From NCBI GenBank assembly GCA_029572935.1, contig JAKQHM010000053.1:1-64000 (forward strand): a stretch of DNA of 64,000 nucleotides, written 5' to 3'. Shown piece by piece: positions 44,894 through 54,531 of the stretch. Source of the DNA: Bacteroidota bacterium (lineage in GTDB: Bacteria; Bacteroidota; Bacteroidia; Chitinophagales; Saprospiraceae). The number at the start of each line of letters is the position of its first letter. Position 1 is the first letter of the stretch. The position numbers and the translations under genes were made by a program. The notes beneath the pieces are model-generated. The model saw nothing but the letters and a program-made list of their open reading frames with translations. It searched no databases and was not told the origin of the DNA.

Positions 44894-47800
44894 ATGAAAA
44901 AACTTCTATTGTTACTCCTCTGCTTTTCAAGCTTGAGCTCAGGGTTCTCTCAGACCCTGTATGATCTGATCTCCGGATCTAATGATCACAAAACGCTAAA
45001 AACAGCCATTGACCTGGCTGGACTGGAAACTGATCTGAGCGGCTCCACTCAATTAACTGTGTTTGCCCCTACAGACGCTGCTTTTGCGAATCTGGCACCC
45101 GGGTTACTCGATGCCCTGATTCAGGATCCCAAAGGTGCGCTTAAGGAAGTCCTTTTGTACCATTTAATACCTGGGCTGGCAAGGTCCTCAGACCTGAGCG
45201 ACGGACAAACCATAGGCACATTGAATATTGGAAAAAAAGTTCAGGTGAGTGTAGGTCAGGGCGGTATCAAAATCAATGGAGCCGGTGTAAGTCAGGCAGA
45301 TCTCGAAGCTTCCAATGGAATTTTACATGTCGTGGATGGTGTTTTAATACCCAAGGCCTCAATCTATGAGATCGTTTCAACTTCTCCGGACCACAAGACC
45401 CTTCATACTGCCCTGCTTGCGGCAAATCTGGATGAAGCCCTTGACCAGGATGGACCTTTTACTCTTTTTGCCCCTACAGATGAAGCTTTTGAAGCACTTC
45501 CGGATGGAGTTCTGGACGCTTTGTTGGCCGATCCGAATGGTGCACTTAAAAATATTCTTCTCTATCACGTGCTTCCGGGCACCTACCCCTCTACCAGCCT
45601 GTCAGACGATCAGGAAATAGTAACTCTTCTGGCCGGTAAACACATCCGGATCACGATCAATACTGCCGGTATCTTTATTGATGGAGCCCAAGTGAGCATG
45701 GAGGATATTGAAGCCTCCAACGGGGTTCTTCATGTGATTCGCGCGGTACTGATACCACGTCCCTCGCTGGCGGAAATTGTGGAAAGCTCACCGGACCACT
45801 TGACCCTCAACGCAGCCATTGGCCTGGCAGGGTTAAAGGATACACTCTCCACTTCTGGCCCCTTCACCTTGTTTGCGCCTACCGACGCGGCCATTGCTTT
45901 GTTGCCGGATAGTCTTCTATCAGCCTTATTAGCTGATCCAACCGGAGCATTGAAAGATTTTCTTCTTAACCATATATCCAATGGCGAGCTTGCCTCTTTT
46001 GGTTTGACCGATGGGCTCAGTTTTACGACCCTGCTCCCAGGCCAGTTCCTGAGGGTTCGCATGGACTCGTTGGGCATCATCATCAACAATGCCAGGATCC
46101 AGCTCTCAGATATCCCGGCATCCAATGGAATTCTGCACGTTTTGGACGCCGTGCTCCTTCCCCAGCCCAGTATTTCGGACATCGTTGCCTCCTCCCCTGA
46201 TCACCGGATCTTGAATTCTGCTTTATCCCTGGCGGGCCTGACTGAAACGCTCGACCAGGACGGCCTCTTTACTCTTTTTGCACCCACCGATGCGGCTTTC
46301 GAAGCTTTGCCGGATGGAGTACTGGATGCACTTTTGGCAGATCCTCAGGGAGCGCTTAAAGATATATTGCTCTACCATGCCCTGCCGGGAGAATATCGCT
46401 CCTCCGACCTGGAAGACAAACTGGAAATATTGACCTTGCTCAATGGGAAACACGTACGCATCACCATCAACACTTCCGGAGTTTTCATCGATGGTGCTCA
46501 GGTGAGCATGCAGGATATCCAGGCTTCTAATGGGATCGTTCATGTTATCCGGGCCGTACTCTTACCGAAGCCATCCCTGGCTGAGATCGTTCAGAACTCT
46601 GCAGATCACGAGACACTAGAAGCAGCCATCGAACTGGCTGGACTGAAAGAAACCCTCAGTAACGATGGTCCTTTTACGCTCTTCGCTCCTACTGATTCAG
46701 CCTTTGAAGCACTTCCTCAGGGAGTATTGGATTCTTTGTTGGCAGATCCTTCCGGCGCATTGAAAAACATTTTGCTGTACCATGTCCTCCCAGGCGAAAC
46801 GGCTTCGTTTGACCTGACAAATAACCAAATACTAGAGCCCTTGCTGATGGGTGAAAATCTGATCGTTAGGATCGATTCATCGGGCATTTTTATCGGGGAC
46901 GCAAAAGTCACGGTGGCAGATATACCTGCAGCGAATGGAATACTGCATGTGATCGATGCCGTTCTGGTTCCAAAACCCAAACCAACGTTGGCTGAGATCA
47001 TCGCATCTTCACCCATACACAATACCTTGGAACTTGCCCTGGATCTTGCGGGACTTACGCCCGTTTTAAACGATGAAGGTGCCTATACCGTGTTTGCACC
47101 TACGGATGCCGCTTTTGAAGCCTTGCCGGATGGTGTCCTGGATGCCCTTCTCGCCGATCCCAATGGCGCATTGAAAAATGTACTGCTTTACCATGCCGCC
47201 AATGGCATTTACCGTTCTACGGACCTGACGGATCAGCAGGAAATCCAGACTTTATTGGCAGGAAAACACGTTCGCATCACCATCAATACATCCGGAGTTT
47301 TCATCGATGGTGCACAGGTGAGTATGGAAGACGTTCAAGCATCCAATGGAATTCTGCATGTGATCCGCGCGGTCCTGCTCCCCAGATCCTCAATTGCAGA
47401 GCTCATTGAAGCATCCCCCGACCACAAAACTCTGAACACGGCCGTTGGAGCGGCTGGTTTGAAAGATGTATTAAACACAGGAGGCCCTTTCACGGTGTTT
47501 GCTCCTACGGACGCTGCATTTCAGGCTTTGCCTGCAGGACTTTTGGATTCTCTTTTAGCTGACCCGAACGGTGCGCTCAGAAACCTCCTTTTCTACCATA
47601 CATCAGAAGGAGAAACGGAATCTTTCGACCTGACGAATGGGCTGGAAATTCAGACCTTGCTTTTAGGAAAAAATCTGAAAGTCACAATAGATTCATCGGG
47701 CATTTTCATTAACAATGCAAGAGTCATCATGTCAGACATTGCCGCATCTAATGGAATCATACACGTCATTGATGCGGTATTGATCCCCGAAACGGCCAAA

Positions 47801-48463
47801 CCCAATATTGTAGACATCATTGAAAATTCTCCCGTACACACCATACTCAACAATGCCATTGAACTGGCAGGATTGAAACCCGTCATCAGAACTGCGGGTC
47901 CGATCACTGTTTTCGCACCGACCGATGCTGCTTTCAGATCATTGGCACCCGGAGTACTGGATGCCTTACTCAATGATCCGACCGGTGCACTCAGAGATCT
48001 TTTGTTGTACCATGCCATTCCGGGCAACCGGCCATCCGGCTCCCTGGTCAATGGTCAAAATGAAATCACGCTCAAAGGTGATCCCATCAATGTTACGATC
48101 AATTCTGAAGGCGTATTCATCAACAATGCTAAGGTGATTCAAGCAGACATTGAAGCAGACAATGGAATTGTTCATGTCCTGGACGGTGTCTTGTCCCTAC
48201 CAAGCAGCACCTCTGATTTTTCAGGCCAAAAACCTGCAGTATGGCCTAATCCATTCACAAATGGTTTCTTCCTCGATCAAAATCAGATAAACGGTACAAT
48301 CAGATCTGTGGAAATCCTCAACGCTGAAGGTAAAACGATTTACCGAACTGAGCATATTCAGACCAGTCAGGAAATCACTCCTTGGATTCAACCAGGTTTG
48401 TATCTGCTCCGAATTCACACGAACAAGAGTACGGAATCAGTGAAAATAATCAAATCCAATTAA
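44894..48463 (+). CDS. Secreted adhesin-like protein with eight FAS1 (fasciclin) domains and a T9SS sorting domain
   Basis: A 1189-residue protein. Residues 1-20 are a signal peptide. Eight FAS1 domains follow in regular steps of 133-138 residues, starting near 21, 156, 291, 426, 561, 698, 833 and 971. Each has the FAPTDAAF strand, the YH turn (LLYH) and a closing HVI/HVL plus AVL(I)P strand. The last 75 residues (from about 1113) are a type A T9SS sorting domain with VWPNPFTNG and GLYLLRIH. FAS1 proteins mediate cell adhesion; a role in surface or matrix attachment is inference. Domains 2-7 alternate in two sub-types. Confidence 0.92.
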   Translation: MKKLLLLLLCFSSLSSGFSQTLYDLISGSNDHKTLKTAIDLAGLETDLSGSTQLTVFAPTDAAFANLAPGLLDALIQDPKGALKEVLLYHLIPGLARSSDLSDGQTIGTLNIGKKVQVSVGQGGIKINGAGVSQADLEASNGILHVVDGVLIPKASIYEIVSTSPDHKTLHTALLAANLDEALDQDGPFTLFAPTDEAFEALPDGVLDALLADPNGALKNILLYHVLPGTYPSTSLSDDQEIVTLLAGKHIRITINTAGIFIDGAQVSMEDIEASNGVLHVIRAVLIPRPSLAEIVESSPDHLTLNAAIGLAGLKDTLSTSGPFTLFAPTDAAIALLPDSLLSALLADPTGALKDFLLNHISNGELASFGLTDGLSFTTLLPGQFLRVRMDSLGIIINNARIQLSDIPASNGILHVLDAVLLPQPSISDIVASSPDHRILNSALSLAGLTETLDQDGLFTLFAPTDAAFEALPDGVLDALLADPQGALKDILLYHALPGEYRSSDLEDKLEILTLLNGKHVRITINTSGVFIDGAQVSMQDIQASNGIVHVIRAVLLPKPSLAEIVQNSADHETLEAAIELAGLKETLSNDGPFTLFAPTDSAFEALPQGVLDSLLADPSGALKNILLYHVLPGETASFDLTNNQILEPLLMGENLIVRIDSSGIFIGDAKVTVADIPAANGILHVIDAVLVPKPKPTLAEIIASSPIHNTLELALDLAGLTPVLNDEGAYTVFAPTDAAFEALPDGVLDALLADPNGALKNVLLYHAANGIYRSTDLTDQQEIQTLLAGKHVRITINTSGVFIDGAQVSMEDVQASNGILHVIRAVLLPRSSIAELIEASPDHKTLNTAVGAAGLKDVLNTGGPFTVFAPTDAAFQALPAGLLDSLLADPNGALRNLLFYHTSEGETESFDLTNGLEIQTLLLGKNLKVTIDSSGIFINNARVIMSDIAASNGIIHVIDAVLIPETAKPNIVDIIENSPVHTILNNAIELAGLKPVIRTAGPITVFAPTDAAFRSLAPGVLDALLNDPTGALRDLLLYHAIPGNRPSGSLVNGQNEITLKGDPINVTINSEGVFINNAKVIQADIEADNGIVHVLDGVLSLPSSTSDFSGQKPAVWPNPFTNGFFLDQNQINGTIRSVEILNAEGKTIYRTEHIQTSQEITPWIQPGLYLLRIHTNKSTESVKIIKSN
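45359..47803 (+). repeat. Three tandem copies of a two-FAS1-domain module inside the adhesin gene
   Basis: The units are 45359-46168, 46169-46984 and 46985-47803 (810, 816 and 819 bases). In each unit the first domain has GKHxRITIN, IDGAQVSM and HVIRAVL. The second has SFxLTN-like turns and HVIDAVL or HVLDAVL. Domains 1 and 8 belong to neither sub-type. Confidence 0.85.
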
Positions 48464-48498
48464 GGTTATCGTTTTGGTTTTATATAAATAGACCTAGG

Positions 48499-48528
48499 AA
48501 AAGCCTCGCAGTTTTGCGGGGCTTTTTT
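48499..48528 (+). terminator. Rho-independent terminator after the FAS1 adhesin
   Basis: AAAAGCCTCGCA, GTTT loop, TGCGGGGCTTTT and further T residues: a 12-bp stem with one G-T pair. Confidence 0.85.
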
Positions 48529-49026
48529 CATTACATATCTATCCTATTAAGAGGGTAAGAAGAAATTGAACTCAATGAAAATCGATCTCAATACAATGGT
48601 AACTTATAATTTAGATACTTTCCTTGCAGATCTTTAGCTTACAGATCTTTTTAAAAGAAAAAAGGAAGGGGGCTTATCCAGACGAATTGCCACTTAAAAA
48701 AGAATAACAAATCAACTGAGAAATAAAATAGCACAAAGATTTCATTTGCAATCCTGCATACCACGACATCCTGCTGCTAAATTAAGCTCACACCAAGGAT
48801 GGGCAATACTCAAGACCCCTTTCAAAATCTCTGAATCGGCATTTAAGTAGACCAGTAGAACTTAATAATTGAGTTTCAACCTATATTGGGGTGCAATAAA
48901 TTCAATTCAGACTTATGTAACCCAAATATCCATAAACCGCAAATGAGGTTTTAGAGGTTATTTCAATTAATGACCTTAGTATCCAATGGTATAATCAAAA
49001 ATAAAATAAAAAAAAATAAGGACAGG
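48529..49026. other. Non-coding stretch of about 500 bases
   Basis: No reading frame of convincing composition on either strand, no tRNA fold and no inverted repeat with a T tract beyond the terminator at its left edge. A 20-codon frame from an ATG at 48577 ends at 48639 but has no other support. AT-rich throughout. It separates a plus-strand adhesin from a convergent metallophosphoesterase gene. Confidence 0.5.
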
Positions 49027-50319
49027 TCAGATAGATTGCTTGCTCCTTAAGGTGATAACCGTAATCTCGGGCCAGATTCCAACCCGGCCTGCAAAACCCA
49101 AAAACCCAAATCCGCGATTGATGTAGTGGTATCGGCCTTGCTCCTCCTTGAGACCCGCCCAGTGCGGATACCTGAACTGTACTGGACTAAACTTTATGCC
49201 CGGAATCTCCACCCCCATCTGAGCGCCATGGGTATGACCTGACAGACAAAGCCTCACAGGTTCGGGATGGGTTTTTACTTCATTTTCCCAATGGGTGGGA
49301 TCGTGTGAAAGAAGTACCTTAAATGCACCGGCTGGAATGCCATCCATTGCTTTGTTCAGATTACCTCTTTTGCCAAATCCAACGCCCCAGTTCTCAACCC
49401 CACACATAAAAATAGCTTCATCTCCTTTTGCAATCCTCACATTACGGTCCTTTAAAAGTTCGAATCCCGAATCCTTCTGCATCTGGCAAAGTTTATCGAG
49501 ATTAGCACGTTTGAGTTCGGCAGAATCCCAGCTAATATAGTCACCGTAATCGTGATTTCCCAGAATGGAATATTTGCCATAAGGTGCATGCAGCCTGGAG
49601 AATATTTCCTGGTAAGGTTTGAATTCATCAGCAACATTATTGACCAGATCTCCGGTAAAAACAATGGCATCACAATTCTGGCTTTGTAAAATTTCCAAAC
49701 CCTTTTTTACCTCTGTCTGGTCATCAAAACTACCGCTGTGAAAATCAGAGAACTGAGCGATCCTGAAACCATCAAAGCTGGCAGGAAGATCATCAAAAAA
49801 CAATTCCAGTTGATGAACCTTGAAGTTGTATTTGCCCTTTGTGATTCCGTACAAAAACGAGACAAAAGGTACGCTCGCGACAGCCAGACCCATTTGACTC
49901 AAAAACAACCTTCTTTCAGGTATGAATGATTCGCCTGCATCTGAAAAAACCCGGTTGCCCAGCCCAAACACCAGCCTGTACAGATCCTCAGAAAGCAGAA
50001 AAACGATGAATATCAACTTGGTCACAAAAATGCTGATAAACAGGTTTACGCTCCACTTTGACACCACCGGAAAGACCTGTGTCTTGCGGTATACCATCAT
50101 TCCGTAAACAGCAAATACGAGTAAAGCTGAGGTAATTATCCAATAAGCCCAATTAGCGGAAATCTTCAGGGTTTCGCCAGAAAAGGAACCTGTGACCAGT
50201 TTGAAGCCCTGAAATGCATAAAATTCAATCAGGAACAAGACAGCCAGGAATACAAAAAAGAACATCTTTCTTAAGTTTTCAAGTAAAATAACCCCCTTTA
50301 AATGAATTGGTTCCACCAT
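49027..50319 (-). CDS. Membrane-anchored metallophosphoesterase
   Basis: A 430-residue protein with four N-terminal membrane helices (about residues 19-40, 55-80, 95-115 and 145-165). A calcineurin-like phosphoesterase domain follows. The metal-site motifs are complete: QFSDFHSG, TGDLVNN, LGNHDYGDY, LLSHDP and SGHTHGAQ. This layout resembles the YkuE/LpxH-like family of outer-leaflet phosphoesterases, but the substrate is unknown. The start is uncertain: an ATG at 50265 would start on the first helix. Confidence 0.85.
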   Translation of the reverse strand: MVEPIHLKGVILLENLRKMFFFVFLAVLFLIEFYAFQGFKLVTGSFSGETLKISANWAYWIITSALLVFAVYGMMVYRKTQVFPVVSKWSVNLFISIFVTKLIFIVFLLSEDLYRLVFGLGNRVFSDAGESFIPERRLFLSQMGLAVASVPFVSFLYGITKGKYNFKVHQLELFFDDLPASFDGFRIAQFSDFHSGSFDDQTEVKKGLEILQSQNCDAIVFTGDLVNNVADEFKPYQEIFSRLHAPYGKYSILGNHDYGDYISWDSAELKRANLDKLCQMQKDSGFELLKDRNVRIAKGDEAIFMCGVENWGVGFGKRGNLNKAMDGIPAGAFKVLLSHDPTHWENEVKTHPEPVRLCLSGHTHGAQMGVEIPGIKFSPVQFRYPHWAGLKEEQGRYHYINRGFGFLGFAGRVGIWPEITVITLRSKQSI

Positions 50320-50516
50320 ATCATGAGGTTTCAGCTCATTACCGGTATGATTAAAAGTTTATTTCTTTAACATAATTAATTAAAAAATCACAAACAACTG
50401 ATATCCTGACAGTTGAACCAAAAAATTCCAATTATGAGAATCTAAAAATGGTCCAATACTGGATGTTTACAGAATGTTAAAAAATCAAGAAGCACAGGCA
50501 GGTCGGGGCAATTGAA

Positions 50517-50524
50517 TAATTTTG
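50517..50524 (+). promoter_or_regulatory. -7 element before the arginine deiminase gene
   Basis: TAATTTTG ends 15 bases before the ATG at 50540. The gap 50320-50516 holds nothing else I can name. Confidence 0.4.
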
Positions 50525-50539
50525 TGAAAATCGGACATT

Positions 50540-51826
50540 ATGGATTCAACTTTCAAAGTCTTTGTAGATTCAGAAATTCAACCTCTTACCAAAGTGATCG
50601 TCCACCGACCGGACGTGGGTATTGACCGGATCAGTCCGAGGCGCGCGGGTGAACTTCTTTTTGATGACATTGTCTTTTTGCCCACCATGCGGCGAGAACA
50701 CGATGTGTTTACTTCCATTCTAAACTTCTTCATTGGTCCTGAAAACGTTTTGGAGACCGAGGTGCTCATCAAAGAGTCACTGAACACCAGCTCTGAACTC
50801 AAAGAAGAACTCATATTGAAAATAAAGGACTGGGAAGAACTGCCTGCAGCCTGGGCTGATGAATTAAGGCACATGGATCATCAGAACCTTGCTCAGGTTT
50901 TAATTTCCGGATACGACTCAAAAAAAGACAAAATTTATTTTGACCCGATTCCCAATTTCATATTTACGAGAGACATCGGCATCACCATCAGGGATCACAT
51001 CGTCATCACCAAAGCCTCCAAGGCTGTAAGGCACAGGGAGAATTTGCTGACGAGATTTTTTCTTCATGCTCACCCTTTGTTCTCACATCTCTTTAAGGAA
51101 AATAGACTGATCAATCTCAACCTGGTAGACCAATTCCCCCCTTCCCGAAAAGGAGAACCCATTTCCATCGAAGGAGGAGACCTCATGATGTTAAGCGAAG
51201 ATTACCTTCTGATTGGCTCCAGTGAGCGGACCACAGAACATGCCATGAATGTACTTAAAAATGTTCTTTTTGAAAAAAAACTGGTTAAAAACGTAGTAGA
51301 GATCGATGTCCCTAAAGAACGATCCTTCATGCACATCGACACGTTGTTTACTCAGATCAACCACGACCATTTCGTCGGATACAAACCCATCGTAAAGGAT
51401 GGACTGGGATCCTATGTGACCGTGCACCGCAATAATGGCGACATCACAGAATATCCATCTGTGAGGGACTTCATGCATGAGGAGATGAATCCAACCATAG
51501 ATTTCATCTGGAGTGGAATGGGAGAATCCCCCTATCAGGAAAGAGAACAATGGACAGACGGATGTAATTTGCTCACCATCAAACCGGGTGTCGCTCTGAC
51601 CTATGACCGGAATACTTTTACTGAAAAAGCATTCAAAAACAAGGGATACGACGTAATTCACTCTTCCGATTTTCTGAGAATGGTGGAGGAAGAAAATAAA
51701 AAACCCGAGGACATCCACAATACGATCATCACCCTCTCATCCAGTGAGTTGTCCCGGGCGCGTGGTGGCACACATTGTATGTCCTTCCCGGTTGCCAGGA
51801 TTCCCAATAGCGATCTCCATGTTTAA
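50540..51826 (+). CDS. arcA: Arginine deiminase
   Basis: Hydrolyses arginine to citrulline and ammonia. The 428-residue protein has the guanidino-modifying family sites in order: FIFTRDIG near residue 140, SIEGGDLMML near 213, HIDTLFTQ near 266, and the catalytic C413 in RGGTHCMSFP at the C-terminus. A Glu/Asp and His pair fit the fold. No arcB or arcC carbamate kinase is adjacent, so a full ADI pathway is not shown. The stop overlaps the start of a thioesterase gene by 8 bases. Confidence 0.92.
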   Translation: MDSTFKVFVDSEIQPLTKVIVHRPDVGIDRISPRRAGELLFDDIVFLPTMRREHDVFTSILNFFIGPENVLETEVLIKESLNTSSELKEELILKIKDWEELPAAWADELRHMDHQNLAQVLISGYDSKKDKIYFDPIPNFIFTRDIGITIRDHIVITKASKAVRHRENLLTRFFLHAHPLFSHLFKENRLINLNLVDQFPPSRKGEPISIEGGDLMMLSEDYLLIGSSERTTEHAMNVLKNVLFEKKLVKNVVEIDVPKERSFMHIDTLFTQINHDHFVGYKPIVKDGLGSYVTVHRNNGDITEYPSVRDFMHEEMNPTIDFIWSGMGESPYQEREQWTDGCNLLTIKPGVALTYDRNTFTEKAFKNKGYDVIHSSDFLRMVEEENKKPEDIHNTIITLSSSELSRARGGTHCMSFPVARIPNSDLHV

Positions 51827-52229
51827 ACACAGGACTCAGGTCAGGGTAAGATATGGGGAAACAGACCGCATGGGTTATGTATACTATGGCAATTATCCTT
51901 TATACTACGAAGTGGGACGGGTGGAAGCCCTCCGCGCTTTGGGTTTAAGTTATCGTAAAATGGAAGATGAACTGATGGTCTTTATGCCCGTCATGTCCCT
52001 GCAGGTCAAATACGTGCGACCTTGCTTCTACGATGAAGTCCTGGACCTGGAAACGTCTATCCCTCAAATCCCGGGCGACATCATTCAATTCAACACAGAC
52101 ATTATAAAAGGTGACGGCAAATTAGCCAATCGGGGTTTGGTGACCCTTTGTTTTGTGGACAAGAATACCAATAAGAGAGTGCAGATCCCTCAACAAATCA
52201 TAGATGTCCTTAAGGAGTACTTTATTTGA
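51819..52229 (+). CDS. 4-hydroxybenzoyl-CoA-thioesterase family acyl-CoA thioesterase
   Basis: A 136-residue hot-dog-fold protein. RVRYGETDRMGYVYYGNYPLYYE at about residues 9-31 is the family's active-site helix start, with the catalytic-type Asp near D16 and the helix tyrosines. It hydrolyses acyl-CoA; chain preference is unknown. I chose the ATG at 51819 (MFKHRTQV), which overlaps the arginine deiminase stop by 8 bases. It overlaps the YihY gene by 26 bases. Confidence 0.85.
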   Translation: MFKHRTQVRVRYGETDRMGYVYYGNYPLYYEVGRVEALRALGLSYRKMEDELMVFMPVMSLQVKYVRPCFYDEVLDLETSIPQIPGDIIQFNTDIIKGDGKLANRGLVTLCFVDKNTNKRVQIPQQIIDVLKEYFI

Positions 52230-53178
52230 GTTCTGGAGACGGATAGAGATCCTCATTTTTGACAATCCGTTGTCTGTCCTTCTCGTCGAGTTCAGTAAAA
52301 AATATTCCCTTCCTGGTTTTCATGGCGTCAGTCTGTTTACCCTCCTTACATTTATCCACCAGGAAATACGCAAAAATGATATTTCTACACGGGCCAGTGC
52401 CATGTCTTTTCATTTTTTCCTTGCACTCTTTCCGGCCATACTCTTTCTGTTCACACTAACTGCTTATCTGCCCAAAGAATTGGATCTGTTTAACAACCTG
52501 GAAAAATCCCTGCACAATATACTCCCGGAAGACACTTCCAAATATTTATGGGACAGTATTGTCTCCGGTCTCAAACCTCAGGCAAGAGGAAGCATTCTTT
52601 CACTGGGTTTTTTTCTTGCCATTTATTTTGCTTCTGATGGCATTCTGGCCATGATGAAAGGTTTTGACAAAACCTACCGATCCAGTTTCAGAAAAAGATC
52701 ATTCCTGGAAAAACAAATCGTGGCCATAGGAATTACGCTGTTACTTGGATTTCTGTTGGTTCTTTCCGTGGTTTTGCTCATCCTGGGTGGCATCATTTTT
52801 AAATGGTTCTTCGGACTCTTAAAATTAGGCAAGCTGGCAGCTTACAGCCTTTCCTTATTGCAATATTCTGTAGTCCTCATGCTCTTCATCACTGTGATCG
52901 ACATGATCTACAGATACGGCCCGGCACTCAGAAAGCCCCTTGGATTTCTTTCACCTGGAACCATTTTTGCCACCACCACCTCTATATTGAGTTCGGTTTT
53001 GTTCGCTTATTTTGTAGAGAATTTTTCCACTTATCACAAAGTGTATGGTGCCATCTCAGCTCTGGTGATTACTTTATTGTGGATCAGGATCAATGTGTTG
53101 ATCCTGATATTGGGGTTTGAAATCAATGCAGCCATTTTGGTGAACAGACAACTTCCACACATCAAAACGGATCAATAG
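52204..53178 (+). CDS. YihY/BrkB family membrane protein
   Basis: A 324-residue inner-membrane protein of the YihY/UPF0761 family, whose function is not established. It has about six helices. The family segment STRASAMSFHFFLALFP is near residue 61, YFASDGILAMMKGFDKTY is near 140, and YHKVYGAISALVITLLWI is near 278. It overlaps the thioesterase gene and ends in front of the convergent DUF2461 gene. Confidence 0.88.
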   Translation: MSLRSTLFEFWRRIEILIFDNPLSVLLVEFSKKYSLPGFHGVSLFTLLTFIHQEIRKNDISTRASAMSFHFFLALFPAILFLFTLTAYLPKELDLFNNLEKSLHNILPEDTSKYLWDSIVSGLKPQARGSILSLGFFLAIYFASDGILAMMKGFDKTYRSSFRKRSFLEKQIVAIGITLLLGFLLVLSVVLLILGGIIFKWFFGLLKLGKLAAYSLSLLQYSVVLMLFITVIDMIYRYGPALRKPLGFLSPGTIFATTTSILSSVLFAYFVENFSTYHKVYGAISALVITLLWIRINVLILILGFEINAAILVNRQLPHIKTDQ

Positions 53179-53204
53179 GAAAGTTCATCACTTCGATGAC
53201 CGGA

Positions 53205-53876
53205 TCAATCCTCCATAGCTCGCCTTAGGTACTTATTCAGCGCCCGTGCGATTTTGTATCTCTTTAATATTTCATCCTTCAACCGATCAGAATCCATGCG
53301 ATGAGTGGATATCGGACTGACGGCGTAAAAACTCTTATTATAAAGCAAAGGCTCGATGAGTGATATTTCTTTGAATTCAGCTGGAATGACTTTGCTTTTT
53401 TCTCCCTTTATTTCTCCAAAGTATTGGACAAAATCTTTGTCCTTATAAATTTCTCTGAACTCATCAGGATTCATCGCAATATAAACGCGCAGTTTTTTGA
53501 GCGCTGGAGGATCTGTCTGGTAAATTCCTGTATAGAGATTAGCCTGGCCTGCTGCCATCTCAAAATAAACACCCGGAAGTTTCATTCCACTACGCCCTTC
53601 AGGCGAGATAATTGCGGAAAGATGTGTTTTGTATGGAGTTTTGTCCTTTGAAAACCTGATGTCGCGATATATTCTGAATATCGCATCCGCAGACCGTAAA
53701 GGGCCAGTATTTTCCCATTCTGAAATCCGATCCAGCAAGGACTGTATGAAATCACGGAAAGGAATTTCTATTTGACTTTTATATTCATTGCGATGCTCTT
53801 CAAACCATTCGCGGTTGTTGTTTTCCTCCAAGGCAGAAAGGAATCCCGAAATCCTCTGAATATCCATGTAATGCAT
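53205..53876 (-). CDS. DUF2461 (TIGR02453) family protein
   Basis: A 223-residue protein with the family's FLSALEENNNREWFEEHRNEY start at about residues 12-32 and the very conserved FRIYRDIRFSKDKTPYKTH block near 67-85. The family's biochemical function is unknown to me. It is a single gene, divergent from PaaY and convergent with YihY. Confidence 0.88.
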   Translation of the reverse strand: MHYMDIQRISGFLSALEENNNREWFEEHRNEYKSQIEIPFRDFIQSLLDRISEWENTGPLRSADAIFRIYRDIRFSKDKTPYKTHLSAIISPEGRSGMKLPGVYFEMAAGQANLYTGIYQTDPPALKKLRVYIAMNPDEFREIYKDKDFVQYFGEIKGEKSKVIPAEFKEISLIEPLLYNKSFYAVSPISTHRMDSDRLKDEILKRYKIARALNKYLRRAMED

Positions 53877-53934
53877 TTTAATAAAACCACAAAGTACAAA
53901 AAAAGTAATTTTACACCGCCAAAGGCAAATCGTT

Positions 53935-54528
53935 ATGATCTACAGATTTAAGGAATACACACCTTATGTTCATCCGGATGCATTTGTCCATCCGATGGCC
54001 TGTATAACGGGTTGTGTGCGCATTGGTGCGGGAGTATACGTAGGGCCTTTTGCTGCCATCAGAGGTGATTTTGGAGAGATCGTCATCAGCGACGGTTGCA
54101 ATATTCAGGAGCACGTAATGATCCACATGTTTCCGGGCATTACAGTTTTTTTGGAAGAAGACGTTCACGTGGGCCATGGAGCCATGATCCACGGGGCTCA
54201 TATCGGCAGAAACGCGCTTATCGGAATGAACAGTGTGATCATGGACGATTCCCAAATCGGGTCTGAGTGCATCATCGGAGCCATGAGTTTCATCAAGGAA
54301 GGCAGTGTATTTCCCTCCCGGTCCCTGATCGTCGGCAATCCTGCCAAAGTGGTCCGGGAGATCACAGATGAAATGGTGGACTGGAAATCAAAAGGGACAC
54401 AACTTTACCAACAACTGGCTTACGACTGTCAGAAAGAATTGACAGAAAGTGAACCGCTCCGCGAATTACCCTCGGAATGGAAAATACCAAACGGCGCATT
54501 TCAAAGCTGGAAAAGAACCAAAAACTGA
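53935..54528 (+). CDS. paaY: PaaY-like left-handed beta-helix protein (gamma-carbonic-anhydrase family)
   Basis: A 197-residue hexapeptide-repeat protein. Residues about 13-145 form the left-handed beta helix (ITGCVRIGAGVYVG, then ISDGCNIQEHVMIH, then HVGHGAMIHGAHIG). The HMFPG turn near residue 64 and the HVGHGAMIHGA histidines match PaaY, whose relatives are metal-binding and thioesterase-like. The C-terminal helix DWKSKGTQLYQQLAYDCQKEL is also PaaY-like. It precedes a crotonase gene by three bases. Confidence 0.8.
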   Translation: MIYRFKEYTPYVHPDAFVHPMACITGCVRIGAGVYVGPFAAIRGDFGEIVISDGCNIQEHVMIHMFPGITVFLEEDVHVGHGAMIHGAHIGRNALIGMNSVIMDDSQIGSECIIGAMSFIKEGSVFPSRSLIVGNPAKVVREITDEMVDWKSKGTQLYQQLAYDCQKELTESEPLRELPSEWKIPNGAFQSWKRTKN

Positions 54529-54531
54529 GTT

